From positions 32,330 to 37,599 of the forward strand of contig CAJUHG010000022.1 of the NCBI GenBank assembly GCA_910586005.1: 5,270 nt of DNA, in the 5' to 3' direction. Below the pieces are notes generated by a model that made no database searches, was not told the DNA's origin, and saw nothing but the letters and a program-made list of their open reading frames with translations. Origin of the DNA: an uncultured Lachnospiraceae bacterium. GTDB taxonomy: Bacteria > Bacillota > Clostridia > Lachnospirales > Lachnospiraceae. This document shows, one piece after another, positions 1-5,247 of this stretch; within the stretch, counting starts at the first letter, position 1; every line of letters starts with the position of its first letter. Both the position numbers and the translations under genes were made by a program.

Positions 1-131
1 CTATTGTATTGTTACATAATACTTCTAAAACAAATGGAGAAATATTAGATGAACTTTTAACAAAATGGGAACAAATGGGATATACTTTTAAATCACTAGA
101 TGAATTACCAGAAACAGGGAAAGAAAATTAA
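1..131 (+). CDS. Polysaccharide deacetylase (NodB/CE4 family), C-terminal fragment, possibly PdaA-like
   Basis: The reading frame is open from position 3 to a TAA at 129-131 and gives the last 42 residues of a protein whose start lies outside the window. The fragment opens with IVLLHNTSK and continues to GYTFKSLDEL shortly before its end. This matches the closing part of NodB-homology deacetylases: a hydrophobic strand ending in LLH (the late His motif of the fold), a helix, then a GY-F-sLdEL strand. Among known members it most resembles the end of PdaA, the spore-cortex muramic delta-lactam de-N-acetylase of Bacillus, which would fit a spore former. The metal-binding and catalytic Asp motifs lie upstream and cannot be checked. 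It runs convergently into the LysR gene, sharing four bases. The family call is fairly secure; the PdaA subtype is inference. Confidence 0.72.
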   Translation, partial: IVLLHNTSKTNGEILDELLTKWEQMGYTFKSLDELPETGKEN

Positions 132-1018
132 ATATGTGTAGTATTTGCCAATTCCTTTACCATATCAAATAAATCCTTGATAGCAGGAGAGATATATTTA
201 TGTTTATGATAAATAAGATAATAGTGGCGCTTTAAGTCTAAATCTTTAATCGTAAAAGAAGAGACTTGATGGGTGCGCAATTGCTTTTCCAACATACGTT
301 TAGGAAGGATAGAAATACCTAAACCAGAAGAAACTGCATTGATTAAAGCAGCTGTGCTAGTGCTTTCCCATGAGGGTTCTATATGAAAATTTTTTAAAGA
401 AAAATTGGATTCCACCAGTTCACGAGTTCCACTATTTTTCTCCCGCAATAGAAAATGTTCATTTTTTAAACTAGCCAATTCAACTTCTTTTGCATTGGCT
501 AGTGGATGAAAACGATTGCAAATAGGAATGAGTTCATCATCAAGAAAAATTTCACAACAGATTTTATCAGAGTGAATAGTACCTTCAATTAATGCTAAAT
601 CTAAATGATTTTCTAGAATATTTTGTTCAATAATATCAGAACTATCTACCTTGACATAGATGTTAAGGTCTGGATATTTTTGAGAAAAACGAAGTATTAG
701 TTGTGGTAAAATACAAGAGCCAATACTAATACTAGAACCGATATTAAGTTTTCCTTTTGTGTTCCAATTTTTCATATTTTTGTCTATTTCATGATATAAG
801 GATATTAAACGTACTGCATCAGGATAAAGGTGCGCAGCAGATTCTGTAATTCTAATTCCTCTACCACTACGTTCAAATAGTTTCGTTTGGTAGTAAGTTT
901 CCAATTCTCTGATAGCAAGACTAGTAGCAGGTTGTGTTATTCCAAGTTTTCTAGCAGCATTTGTAATGCTTTCTTCTTGATAAACAGTAACAAAAATTTT
1001 CAGATGTTTTAAAGTCAT
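128..1018 (-). CDS. LysR-type transcriptional regulator, probable activator of the sulfate uptake operon (CysB/CysL-like role)
   Basis: This is a full-length 296-residue LysR regulator. Residues 1-60 form the winged helix-turn-helix, with the typical AARKLGITQPATSLAIRELE run at 21-40 and the LFERSGRGIRIT wing at 48-58. A linker helix follows to about residue 85. From residue 90 comes the two-lobed co-inducer domain, with a family-like GSSISIGSCILP strand-helix at 94-105, a REKNSGTRE loop at 192-200 that usually lines the ligand pocket, and SSGLGISILPK at 230-240. The ATG at 1018 is supported by AAAGGAGAG seven bases upstream. It is divergent from the sulfate transport operon with 430 bp between the start codons, the classic arrangement for a LysR activator and its target. 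Known relatives with this job are CysB (enterics, ligand O-acetyl- or N-acetylserine) and CysL (Bacillus, cysJI). The target and ligand here are inferred from context. The 3' end overlaps the deacetylase gene by four bases. Confidence 0.93.
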   Translation of the reverse strand: MTLKHLKIFVTVYQEESITNAARKLGITQPATSLAIRELETYYQTKLFERSGRGIRITESAAHLYPDAVRLISLYHEIDKNMKNWNTKGKLNIGSSISIGSCILPQLILRFSQKYPDLNIYVKVDSSDIIEQNILENHLDLALIEGTIHSDKICCEIFLDDELIPICNRFHPLANAKEVELASLKNEHFLLREKNSGTRELVESNFSLKNFHIEPSWESTSTAALINAVSSGLGISILPKRMLEKQLRTHQVSSFTIKDLDLKRHYYLIYHKHKYISPAIKDLFDMVKELANTTHI

Positions 1019-1025
1019 ATTTGTT

Positions 1026-1034
1026 CTCTCCTTT
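1026..1034 (-). promoter_or_regulatory. Ribosome binding site of the LysR gene
   Basis: Read on the minus strand this is AAAGGAGAG, a near-perfect Shine-Dalgarno sequence seven bases before the ATG at 1018, and it fixes that start. It sits within a short dyad (CCTTT at 1030-1034 facing AAAGG at 1037-1041, two-base loop), which is too small to be clearly regulatory. Confidence 0.8.
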
Positions 1035-1078
1035 GGAAAGGGCCTACTCTTATGCCTTTTTCTATGTTCTATATAGAT

Positions 1079-1107
1079 AAAATAACATATGTTTCTGAAA
1101 ATATCAA
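1079..1107 (-). promoter_or_regulatory. Probable sigma-A promoter of the LysR gene
   Basis: On the minus strand, TTGATA (+ coordinates 1102-1107, 5 of 6 to consensus) is followed after exactly 17 bases by TATTTT (1079-1084, 4 of 6). Initiation would fall near 1072, giving a leader of about 53 nt. The spacer contains the perfect 10-base palindrome AACATATGTT (1084-1093), a possible operator for autoregulation. The region is very AT-rich, so chance matches are common; moderate confidence only. Confidence 0.42.
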
Positions 1108-1168
1108 TTATTTATCAGATTTATTACAATATATATGATACCTTATAAACCAGTTGCATGGTCATCTC

Positions 1169-1217
1169 AAAAAAGGGTGTGGATTCTTAGATGTTTTTAT
1201 CTAAAATCCACACCTTT
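1169..1217. terminator. Strong stem-loop with intrinsic-terminator features on both strands
   Basis: GGTGTGGATT (1176-1185) pairs perfectly with AATCCACACC (1205-1214), and TTAGAT (1187-1192) with ATCTAA (1199-1204). The result is a 16-bp stem with one bulged C (1186) and a six-base loop. On the minus strand the hairpin is followed, after one extra C, by six T (+ strand A run 1169-1174), a good Rho-independent terminator. On the plus strand it is followed by TTTCTATTT, a poorer U-tract. It is the only clearly GC-containing hairpin in the control region. It lies between the two divergent promoters, so it terminates neither known gene; insulation, attenuation of a longer lysR leader, or the end of a small RNA are the options. 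Confidence 0.7.
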
Positions 1218-1235
1218 CTATTTAAAATAATTTTT

Positions 1236-1260
1236 TCCAATTATAAGTATTATAATTAGA
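1236..1260. promoter_or_regulatory. AT-rich dyad, candidate LysR operator 1
   Basis: The arms TCCAATTATAA (1236-1246) and TTATAATTAGA (1250-1260) are inverted repeats with one mismatch around a central GTA. The core TATAAGTATTATA (1242-1254) has the T-N11-A form typical of LysR-family boxes. Its centre lies near -114 relative to the transcription start predicted for the sulfate operon. Both arms also carry a TATAAT hexamer, so a -10 element rather than an operator is possible. Confidence 0.35.
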
Positions 1261-1277
1261 AAAAATAAATTCTGCAC

Positions 1278-1303
1278 TATTTATATTAAAAATAATATAA
1301 ATA
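1278..1303. promoter_or_regulatory. Perfect 11-bp-arm palindrome, candidate LysR operator 2
   Basis: The arms TATTTATATTA (1278-1288) and TAATATAAATA (1293-1303) are exact inverted repeats around AAAA. The centre falls near -71 from the predicted operon start, close to the -65 where LysR proteins usually place their recognition site. It lies about 42 bp from the centre of the upstream dyad, roughly four helical turns. An all-A/T palindrome in an AT-rich spacer may arise by chance, so binding is inference. Confidence 0.4.
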
Positions 1304-1326
1304 TATAAGAAAATTAAATATTTATC

Positions 1327-1355
1327 TTGATTTCAAAAAAATTGTAACATATACT
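1327..1355 (+). promoter_or_regulatory. Probable sigma-A promoter of the sulfate transport operon
   Basis: TTGATT (1327-1332, 4 of 6 to TTGACA) is followed after exactly 17 bases by TATACT (1350-1355, 5 of 6 to TATAAT). Transcription would begin near 1362, giving an untranslated leader of about 87 nt before the sbp ATG. A below-consensus -35 suits an activator-dependent promoter. A second, weaker pair further down (TTGTTA at 1369, TATTAA at 1391, 16-base spacer) is less convincing. Confidence 0.5.
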
Positions 1356-1395
1356 GAGATGGTAAATTTTGTTAAATCATTTTATGTGTATATTA

Positions 1396-1413
1396 ATACC
1401 ACAATAGTAGGAT
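1396..1413. promoter_or_regulatory. Imperfect inverted repeat in the operon leader
   Basis: ATACCAC (1396-1402) and GTAGGAT (1407-1413) form a 5-of-7 inverted repeat around AATA, some 35-50 bases after the predicted transcription start. CC...GG half-sites flanked by A/T recall operators of Rrf2-type cysteine regulators such as CymR, but the spacing is shorter than I know for Bacillus CymR. A roadblock site is possible; the evidence is weak. Confidence 0.18.
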
Positions 1414-1436
1414 AAAGTCTTTGCTAAATAATGGAT

Positions 1437-1442
1437 AGGAGG
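1437..1442 (+). promoter_or_regulatory. Ribosome binding site deciding the sbp start
   Basis: A perfect AGGAGG lies six bases before the ATG at 1449. It sits inside the extra six codons that an ATG at 1431 would add, and that upstream ATG has no Shine-Dalgarno of its own. The true start is therefore 1449. Confidence 0.88.
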
Positions 1443-1448
1443 AATTTT

Positions 1449-2480
1449 ATGAAAAAGAAACTAACAATTTTTCTATTAGTAACAACAATAACAGCAATTA
1501 GCTTTCTCACAGGTTGTGGAAATGGAACAAAATCAGAATCAGAACATGGAACTGATATAGAGCTTTTAAATGTCTCTTATGATCCTACAAGAGAATTTTA
1601 TGTGGAATATAATCAACTCTTTTCTAAGTATTGGAAGGAAAAGAGCAGAGAAGACATAACTGTAACACAATCTCATGGAGGCTCTGGTTCACAGGCACGT
1701 TCCGTTATTGAGGGAAATGAAGCAGATGTTGTTACCTTGGCACTCGCTCATGATATTACAGCAATAGAAGAAAATGGAATGATTGATAGTGGCTGGATAG
1801 AAGAATTTGAGGGAAATAGTTCACCTTATACATCTGTAATTGTATTTTTGGTAAGAAAAGGAAATGAAAAAAATATTAGAGATTGGGAAGACTTGGTAAA
1901 AGATGGAGTAGAAGTTATAACACCAAATCCAAAGACTTCTGGGGGTGCATGCTGGAATTTTTTAGCGGCATGGGCATATGAACAACAGAGAAATGGAAAT
2001 GATGAAGAGGCTACCAAAGAATTTATAAAGAAATTATACAAAAATGTTCTTGTGTTGGATTCTGGAGCGAGAGGTGCAACAAATACTTTTGTAGAAAATA
2101 GGCAAGGAGATGTATTGATTGCATGGGAAAATGAAGCATATTTATCCTTACAAGAACATTCTGATGAGTATGAAATTGTAACGCCAAGTGTTAGTATCTT
2201 AGCACAACCTTCTGTTGCAGTCGTGGATAGAAATGCAAAAAAACATAAGACACAGGAAGTTGCAAAAGCATATTTAGAATATCTATATAGTGATGATGCA
2301 CAAAGACTTGCAGGGAAAAATTATTATCGCCCATCTAAGGAAGCAATTTTAAAAGAATTTTCAAATCAATTTGATTTAAATATAAATTTGGTTACAATAG
2401 ATGACTTTGGTGGATGGGATGAGGCCTATAAGAAATATTTTGAGGATGGTGCAATTTTTGATGAAATATATGAGGAATAA
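1449..2480 (+). CDS. sbp: Sulfate/thiosulfate-binding lipoprotein of the ABC importer
   Basis: This 343-residue protein (ATG at 1449) would capture sulfate, possibly thiosulfate, at the outer face of the membrane for the CysT/CysW/CysA importer. Residues 1-22 are a lipoprotein signal: KKK, a hydrophobic stretch, then lipobox LTGC with Cys23 to be lipidated, as expected in a Gram-positive cell. The mature part carries the family signatures in order: NVSYDPTRE (41-49), QSHGGSGSQARS (74-85), ADVVTLALAHDI (92-103), NPKTSGGACW (160-169), GARGATNTF (206-214) and DVLIAWENEA (221-230). The SGG, ARGA and Trp226 segments correspond to sulfate-contacting parts of Salmonella SBP. Length is close to Sbp/CysP of enterics (about 330-340). 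One oddity: position 168 is Cys where the classical signature NPKTSGGARW has Arg. Sulfate and thiosulfate specificity cannot be told apart from sequence. It heads the operon, 129 bp before cysT. Confidence 0.95.
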   Translation: MKKKLTIFLLVTTITAISFLTGCGNGTKSESEHGTDIELLNVSYDPTREFYVEYNQLFSKYWKEKSREDITVTQSHGGSGSQARSVIEGNEADVVTLALAHDITAIEENGMIDSGWIEEFEGNSSPYTSVIVFLVRKGNEKNIRDWEDLVKDGVEVITPNPKTSGGACWNFLAAWAYEQQRNGNDEEATKEFIKKLYKNVLVLDSGARGATNTFVENRQGDVLIAWENEAYLSLQEHSDEYEIVTPSVSILAQPSVAVVDRNAKKHKTQEVAKAYLEYLYSDDAQRLAGKNYYRPSKEAILKEFSNQFDLNINLVTIDDFGGWDEAYKKYFEDGAIFDEIYEE

Positions 2481-2593
2481 AAATTATTCTTTATAAATCT
2501 ACTGATTCAAAATTCAGATGCAATTATTACAAATTTTTTAAACTGTTTAATTTGAAATTTTTGAGTGGTACATAAAATTAAAAAATTATTTAG

Positions 2594-2600
2594 AAAAGGA
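2594..2600 (+). promoter_or_regulatory. Ribosome binding site deciding the cysT start
   Basis: AAAAGGA lies nine bases before the ATG at 2610. The in-frame GTG at 2565, which would give 15 more residues, is preceded only by T/A-rich sequence with no Shine-Dalgarno, so 2610 is the preferred start. Confidence 0.75.
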
Positions 2601-2609
2601 TATTTTTAT

Positions 2610-3461
2610 ATGGAACAGCAAATTGTAAAAGTAAAAAATAAAAAAGGGGTTAGAGTAATACCAGGCTTTGGTCTTTCTATGGGAGTAACCTTGACAATGT
2701 TAAGTTGTTTAGTATTAATTCCCTTAATTTCTATCTTTGTTAGTGCTAGTCATTTAAACTTTCAAGAATTTATAGAAGTTATTACCTCTCGTCAGGTTGT
2801 ATCTGGATATATAGTAAGTCTTTCCTGTGCATTTTTTGCTGCTGTTATCAATGCAATTTTTGGCATGCTTTTAGCTTGGGTATTAGTTCGTTATGAATTT
2901 CCAGGAAAGAGAATTATGGATGGGATGATTGAATTGCCTTTTGCTTTGCCTACGGCAGTAGCAGGCATTTCTCTTACTTTTCTCTATTCGGATCAGGGAT
3001 GGATTGGTTCTTTATTTGCACAGGCAGGGATAAAGATTGCATATACACGTGTTGGTATTACCATTGCTATGGTATTTGTAGGGATTCCTTTTGTAGTGCG
3101 GGCAGTACAACCTGTATTAGAAAAATTGGACAGGCAGTATGAAGAGGCTGCTATGATGCTTGGAGCAGGAAGAGTATATACGTTTTTCCGCGTAGTATTA
3201 CCAGAGTTATTTCCATCTCTGTTAGCAGGCTTTGGACTTGCATTTGCAAGGGGAATTGGTGAATATGGAAGTGTGGTATTTATTGCTGGAAATATTCCCT
3301 ATAAAACACAGATTGCTCCACTATTGATTATGTCTAAGTTAGAACAATTTAAATATTCAGATGCTACAGCGATTGCATTGGTATTATTACTATTGTCTTT
3401 TATATTGATGTTTTTCATTAATTCTTTACAGATTTATATGCAGAGATTTCATAAAGTTTGA
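2610..3461 (+). CDS. cysT: Sulfate/thiosulfate ABC transporter permease CysT (CysU)
   Basis: This 283-residue inner-membrane protein is one half of the importer's channel, paired with CysW. Six hydrophobic segments are visible at about 20-45, 67-92, 106-126, 147-170, 202-227 and 252-275, the usual binding-protein-dependent permease core. The EAA coupling loop, which contacts the ATPase, reads EEAAMMLGAGRVYTFFRVVL at 178-197. Family features include ELPFALPTAVAGI (108-120) and GEYGSVVFIAGNIP (217-230), typical of CysT. The start at 2610 is chosen by its AAAAGGA site; a GTG at 2565 would add a basic 15-residue leader without a ribosome binding site. It follows sbp after a 129-bp gap with no convincing terminator and is 25 bp from cysW, so it belongs to the same operon. 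Confidence 0.94.
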   Translation: MEQQIVKVKNKKGVRVIPGFGLSMGVTLTMLSCLVLIPLISIFVSASHLNFQEFIEVITSRQVVSGYIVSLSCAFFAAVINAIFGMLLAWVLVRYEFPGKRIMDGMIELPFALPTAVAGISLTFLYSDQGWIGSLFAQAGIKIAYTRVGITIAMVFVGIPFVVRAVQPVLEKLDRQYEEAAMMLGAGRVYTFFRVVLPELFPSLLAGFGLAFARGIGEYGSVVFIAGNIPYKTQIAPLLIMSKLEQFKYSDATAIALVLLLLSFILMFFINSLQIYMQRFHKV

Positions 3462-3466
3462 ATGGG

Positions 3467-3473
3467 AAAGGAG
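3467..3473 (+). promoter_or_regulatory. Ribosome binding site of cysW, unusually far from its start
   Basis: AAAGGAG begins just after the cysT stop and ends 13 bases before the ATG at 3487, longer than the usual 5-10. No in-frame ATG, GTG or TTG lies between, and the next Met downstream (residue 51) is inside the first membrane segment. The start therefore stands, but initiation may be less efficient. Confidence 0.65.
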
Positions 3474-3486
3474 TAGTAGTGTTGAG

Positions 3487-4374
3487 ATGTCAAAGAAAAA
3501 ACAAAGATCTTATAGTCAGGATATTGTGGGAGATAGTATTCATTCCATACAAAAAGTAATAGAACCACCAGCAGATACTTCTAGTCGTATCTTAAAGTAT
3601 TTATTAATTGGGATTAGTATATTGTTTTTGTTTCTAATGTTAGTACTTCCATTAGTAGTAGTTGTTGTAAATGCCTTAAGAGATGGTTTTCATACATATG
3701 TGGAAGCTGTTTTGGATGAATATAGTATAAAAGCATTACAGCTTACCTTATTGGCAACTGTAATTGCTGTAACAGTAAATACCATATTTGGAGTGTTTGC
3801 CTCCTATTTATTGTCAAAATTTTATTTTCGGGGACGCCAGTTTTTAGCTACTTTGATTGATATTCCTTTTTCTATTTCACCTGTAATTGCAGGGTTAATA
3901 TTTATTTTGACGTTTGGAAATGTAGGATGGATGGGAGAGTTTTTCTATGAACATAATATTAAGATTGTATTTGCAGCGCCAGGAGTTATTTTAGCAACCA
4001 TATTTGTTACATTTCCCTTTGTTTTTCGGGAATTATTTCCTGTACTAAATGCACAGGGAAAGGATGAAGAAGAGGCTGCTGCTCTAATGGGAGCGAAAGG
4101 TTTTACTATTTTCAGAAAAATTACATTTCCACATATTAAGTGGGCTTTGTTGTATGGGGTAATTTTATGTACTGCACGTGCTATGGGTGAATTTGGAGCA
4201 GTTTCTGTTATTTCAGGACATTTGAGAGGTAAGACAAATACGCTTCCACTTCATGTAGAAATTTTGTATAATGAATTTAATACCACAGCAGCTTTTGCAG
4301 TATCATCTATTTTGGTTCTATTAGCAGTGTTGATTTTAATCGCAAGAAATTTTGTAGAATGGAAGAAAAAATAA
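3487..4374 (+). CDS. cysW: Sulfate/thiosulfate ABC transporter permease CysW
   Basis: This 295-residue inner-membrane protein is the second channel subunit of the importer. A polar cytoplasmic N-terminus of about 34 residues precedes six hydrophobic segments at about 36-63, 84-110, 120-144, 162-184, 218-243 and 266-287. The EAA loop EEAAALMGAKGFTIFRKITF at 195-214 docks on CysA. The run RAMGEFGAVSVISGHLRGKT (231-250), continued by NTLPLHVEILYNEFN (251-265), is strongly diagnostic for CysW as opposed to CysT or the molybdate permease ModB. Length agrees with enteric CysW (291). It starts 25 bp after cysT and its stop overlaps the ribosome binding site of cysA, so translation of the three genes is tightly linked. 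I see no frameshift or missing motif. Confidence 0.95.
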   Translation: MSKKKQRSYSQDIVGDSIHSIQKVIEPPADTSSRILKYLLIGISILFLFLMLVLPLVVVVVNALRDGFHTYVEAVLDEYSIKALQLTLLATVIAVTVNTIFGVFASYLLSKFYFRGRQFLATLIDIPFSISPVIAGLIFILTFGNVGWMGEFFYEHNIKIVFAAPGVILATIFVTFPFVFRELFPVLNAQGKDEEEAAALMGAKGFTIFRKITFPHIKWALLYGVILCTARAMGEFGAVSVISGHLRGKTNTLPLHVEILYNEFNTTAAFAVSSILVLLAVLILIARNFVEWKKK

Positions 4375-4378
4375 GGAG
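4373..4378 (+). promoter_or_regulatory. Ribosome binding site of cysA overlapping the cysW stop
   Basis: AAGGAG shares its first two bases with the TAA of cysW and lies nine bases before the cysA ATG at 4388. This supports that start and suggests translational coupling of permease and ATPase. Confidence 0.8.
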
Positions 4379-4387
4379 ATTTCAAAG

Positions 4388-5125
4388 ATGTATGTGGAAA
4401 TGAAAAATATATATAAGACGTTTGATGGATTTCATGCCTCAGAAGATGTAAATTTTGGAATAAAAAAGGGAACGTTGGCTGCATTATTAGGCCCAAGTGG
4501 TAGTGGAAAAACAACAATTCTTAGAATGATTGCTGGTTTGGATATGCCAGACACAGGTGATATTCTGATTGATGGAATAAGAGTAAATAAAATACCAGGG
4601 AGTAAGCGAGGAATTGGTTTTGTATTTCAAAATTATGCATTGTTTCGCTATATGACAGTGGCAGATAATATTGCCTTTGGATTACAGGTACAAAAAAAGG
4701 GAAAGGTAGAAATTAAAAGACGAGTAGAGGAACTTTTGGAATTAATTTCTATGAGTGATTTAGGAAAGCGTTATCCACATCAGCTCTCTGGTGGACAGCG
4801 TCAACGTGTGGCCTTTGCAAGAGCTTTGGCACCAAATCCACAATTGTTATTATTAGATGAACCCTTTGCAGCCATTGATGCTAAGGTGCGTAGAGAACTT
4901 CGTACATGGTTGCGTGAAATGATTGGAAAAGTGGGAATTACTAGTATTTTTGTGACTCATGACCAGGAAGAAGCTATGGAAGTTGCAGATACTATTATTA
5001 TAACCAATCATGGGAAAGTAGAACAGATTGGTACTCCTGAAGAAATTTGTTTTCAAGCACAGACAGAGTTTGTGGAGGATTTTATTGATTCTAGACGATT
5101 TCAGGCAGTAATGTCCATAAAGTAA
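4388..5125 (+). CDS. cysA: Sulfate/thiosulfate ABC transporter ATPase CysA, short form without C-terminal domain
   Basis: This 245-residue cytoplasmic ATPase would dimerise beneath CysT/CysW and drive import by ATP hydrolysis. All nucleotide-binding motifs are intact: Walker A GPSGSGKTT (35-43), Q-loop Gln81 in FVFQNYALF, signature LSGGQRQRVAFARAL (133-147), Walker B LLLLDEP (153-159) with catalytic Glu158, D-loop AAID (161-164) and switch His191 in VTHDQEEAMEVAD. The DAKVRRELRTWLREM run (164-178) is characteristic of CysA among related importers. The protein ends about 15 residues after GTPEEI (215-220), so the roughly 110-residue C-terminal TOBE-type domain of enteric CysA (365 residues) is absent. 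The 20 codons still in frame after the TAA look like random AT-rich sequence, so this appears to be a natural short form and not a recent truncation. It is the last confirmed gene of the operon. Confidence 0.94.
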   Translation: MYVEMKNIYKTFDGFHASEDVNFGIKKGTLAALLGPSGSGKTTILRMIAGLDMPDTGDILIDGIRVNKIPGSKRGIGFVFQNYALFRYMTVADNIAFGLQVQKKGKVEIKRRVEELLELISMSDLGKRYPHQLSGGQRQRVAFARALAPNPQLLLLDEPFAAIDAKVRRELRTWLREMIGKVGITSIFVTHDQEEAMEVADTIIITNHGKVEQIGTPEEICFQAQTEFVEDFIDSRRFQAVMSIK

Positions 5126-5214
5126 TATCTAATAGCAAAAATCATACATAAATTGTTAGAATTGTACATGAAATTAGTAAATAATTAAGTTTTATAATTG
5201 TCTGATATAAAAAA

Positions 5215-5243
5215 TAAGCCTGCAAATAAAAAGTCAAGGCTAA
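5215..5243. terminator. Weak hairpin after cysA, more terminator-like on the minus strand
   Basis: AGCCT (5217-5221) and AGGCT (5237-5241) pair around a 15-base loop. On the minus strand the stem is followed by TATTTTTTATA, so it could end a leftward gene lying beyond the window. On the plus strand there is no T-run after it, so it is a poor terminator for the sulfate operon. With a five-base stem and a large loop, this is a tentative call. Confidence 0.2.
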
Positions 5244-5247
5244 ATTG

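Larger units (their letters stand above)
1019..1448. promoter_or_regulatory. Divergent intergenic control region (lysR / sulfate operon)
   Basis: This 430-bp stretch contains no credible protein-coding frame. From left to right it holds the lysR ribosome binding site and promoter, the two-way hairpin terminator, two AT-rich dyads, the probable operon promoter, a weak inverted repeat in the leader, and the sbp ribosome binding site. I looked for the conserved cores of SAM (S-box) and T-box leaders, which control sulfur genes in many Firmicutes, and saw neither on either strand. Control is therefore more likely protein-based, through the neighbouring LysR protein and possibly an additional repressor. 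Confidence 0.75.

Noticed and set aside
1019..1217. SAM (S-box) or T-box leader ending in the hairpin at 1169-1217
   Set aside because: None of the conserved core sequences of these leaders could be found on either strand, and the hairpin is not placed between a promoter and a gene start on the plus strand.
1826..2041. Minus-strand open frame of 71 codons inside sbp
   Set aside because: It is antisense to conserved sulfate-binding motifs, has no ribosome binding site and no recognisable family; a shadow of the real gene.
2531..2565. Terminator between sbp and cysT
   Set aside because: The only dyad is a five- to six-base, almost pure A/T stem, too weak to stop transcription.
2565..2609. GTG start for cysT, adding 15 residues
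   Set aside because: No Shine-Dalgarno precedes it, while AAAAGGA stands properly before ATG 2610.
4251..4517. Minus-strand open frame of 88 codons across the cysW/cysA junction
   Set aside because: It runs opposite conserved ends of two genes, its translation is low-complexity, and no initiation signal is seen.
4853..5056. Minus-strand open frame of 67 codons inside cysA
   Set aside because: It is antisense to Walker B and the switch His region; composition reflects the cysA codons.
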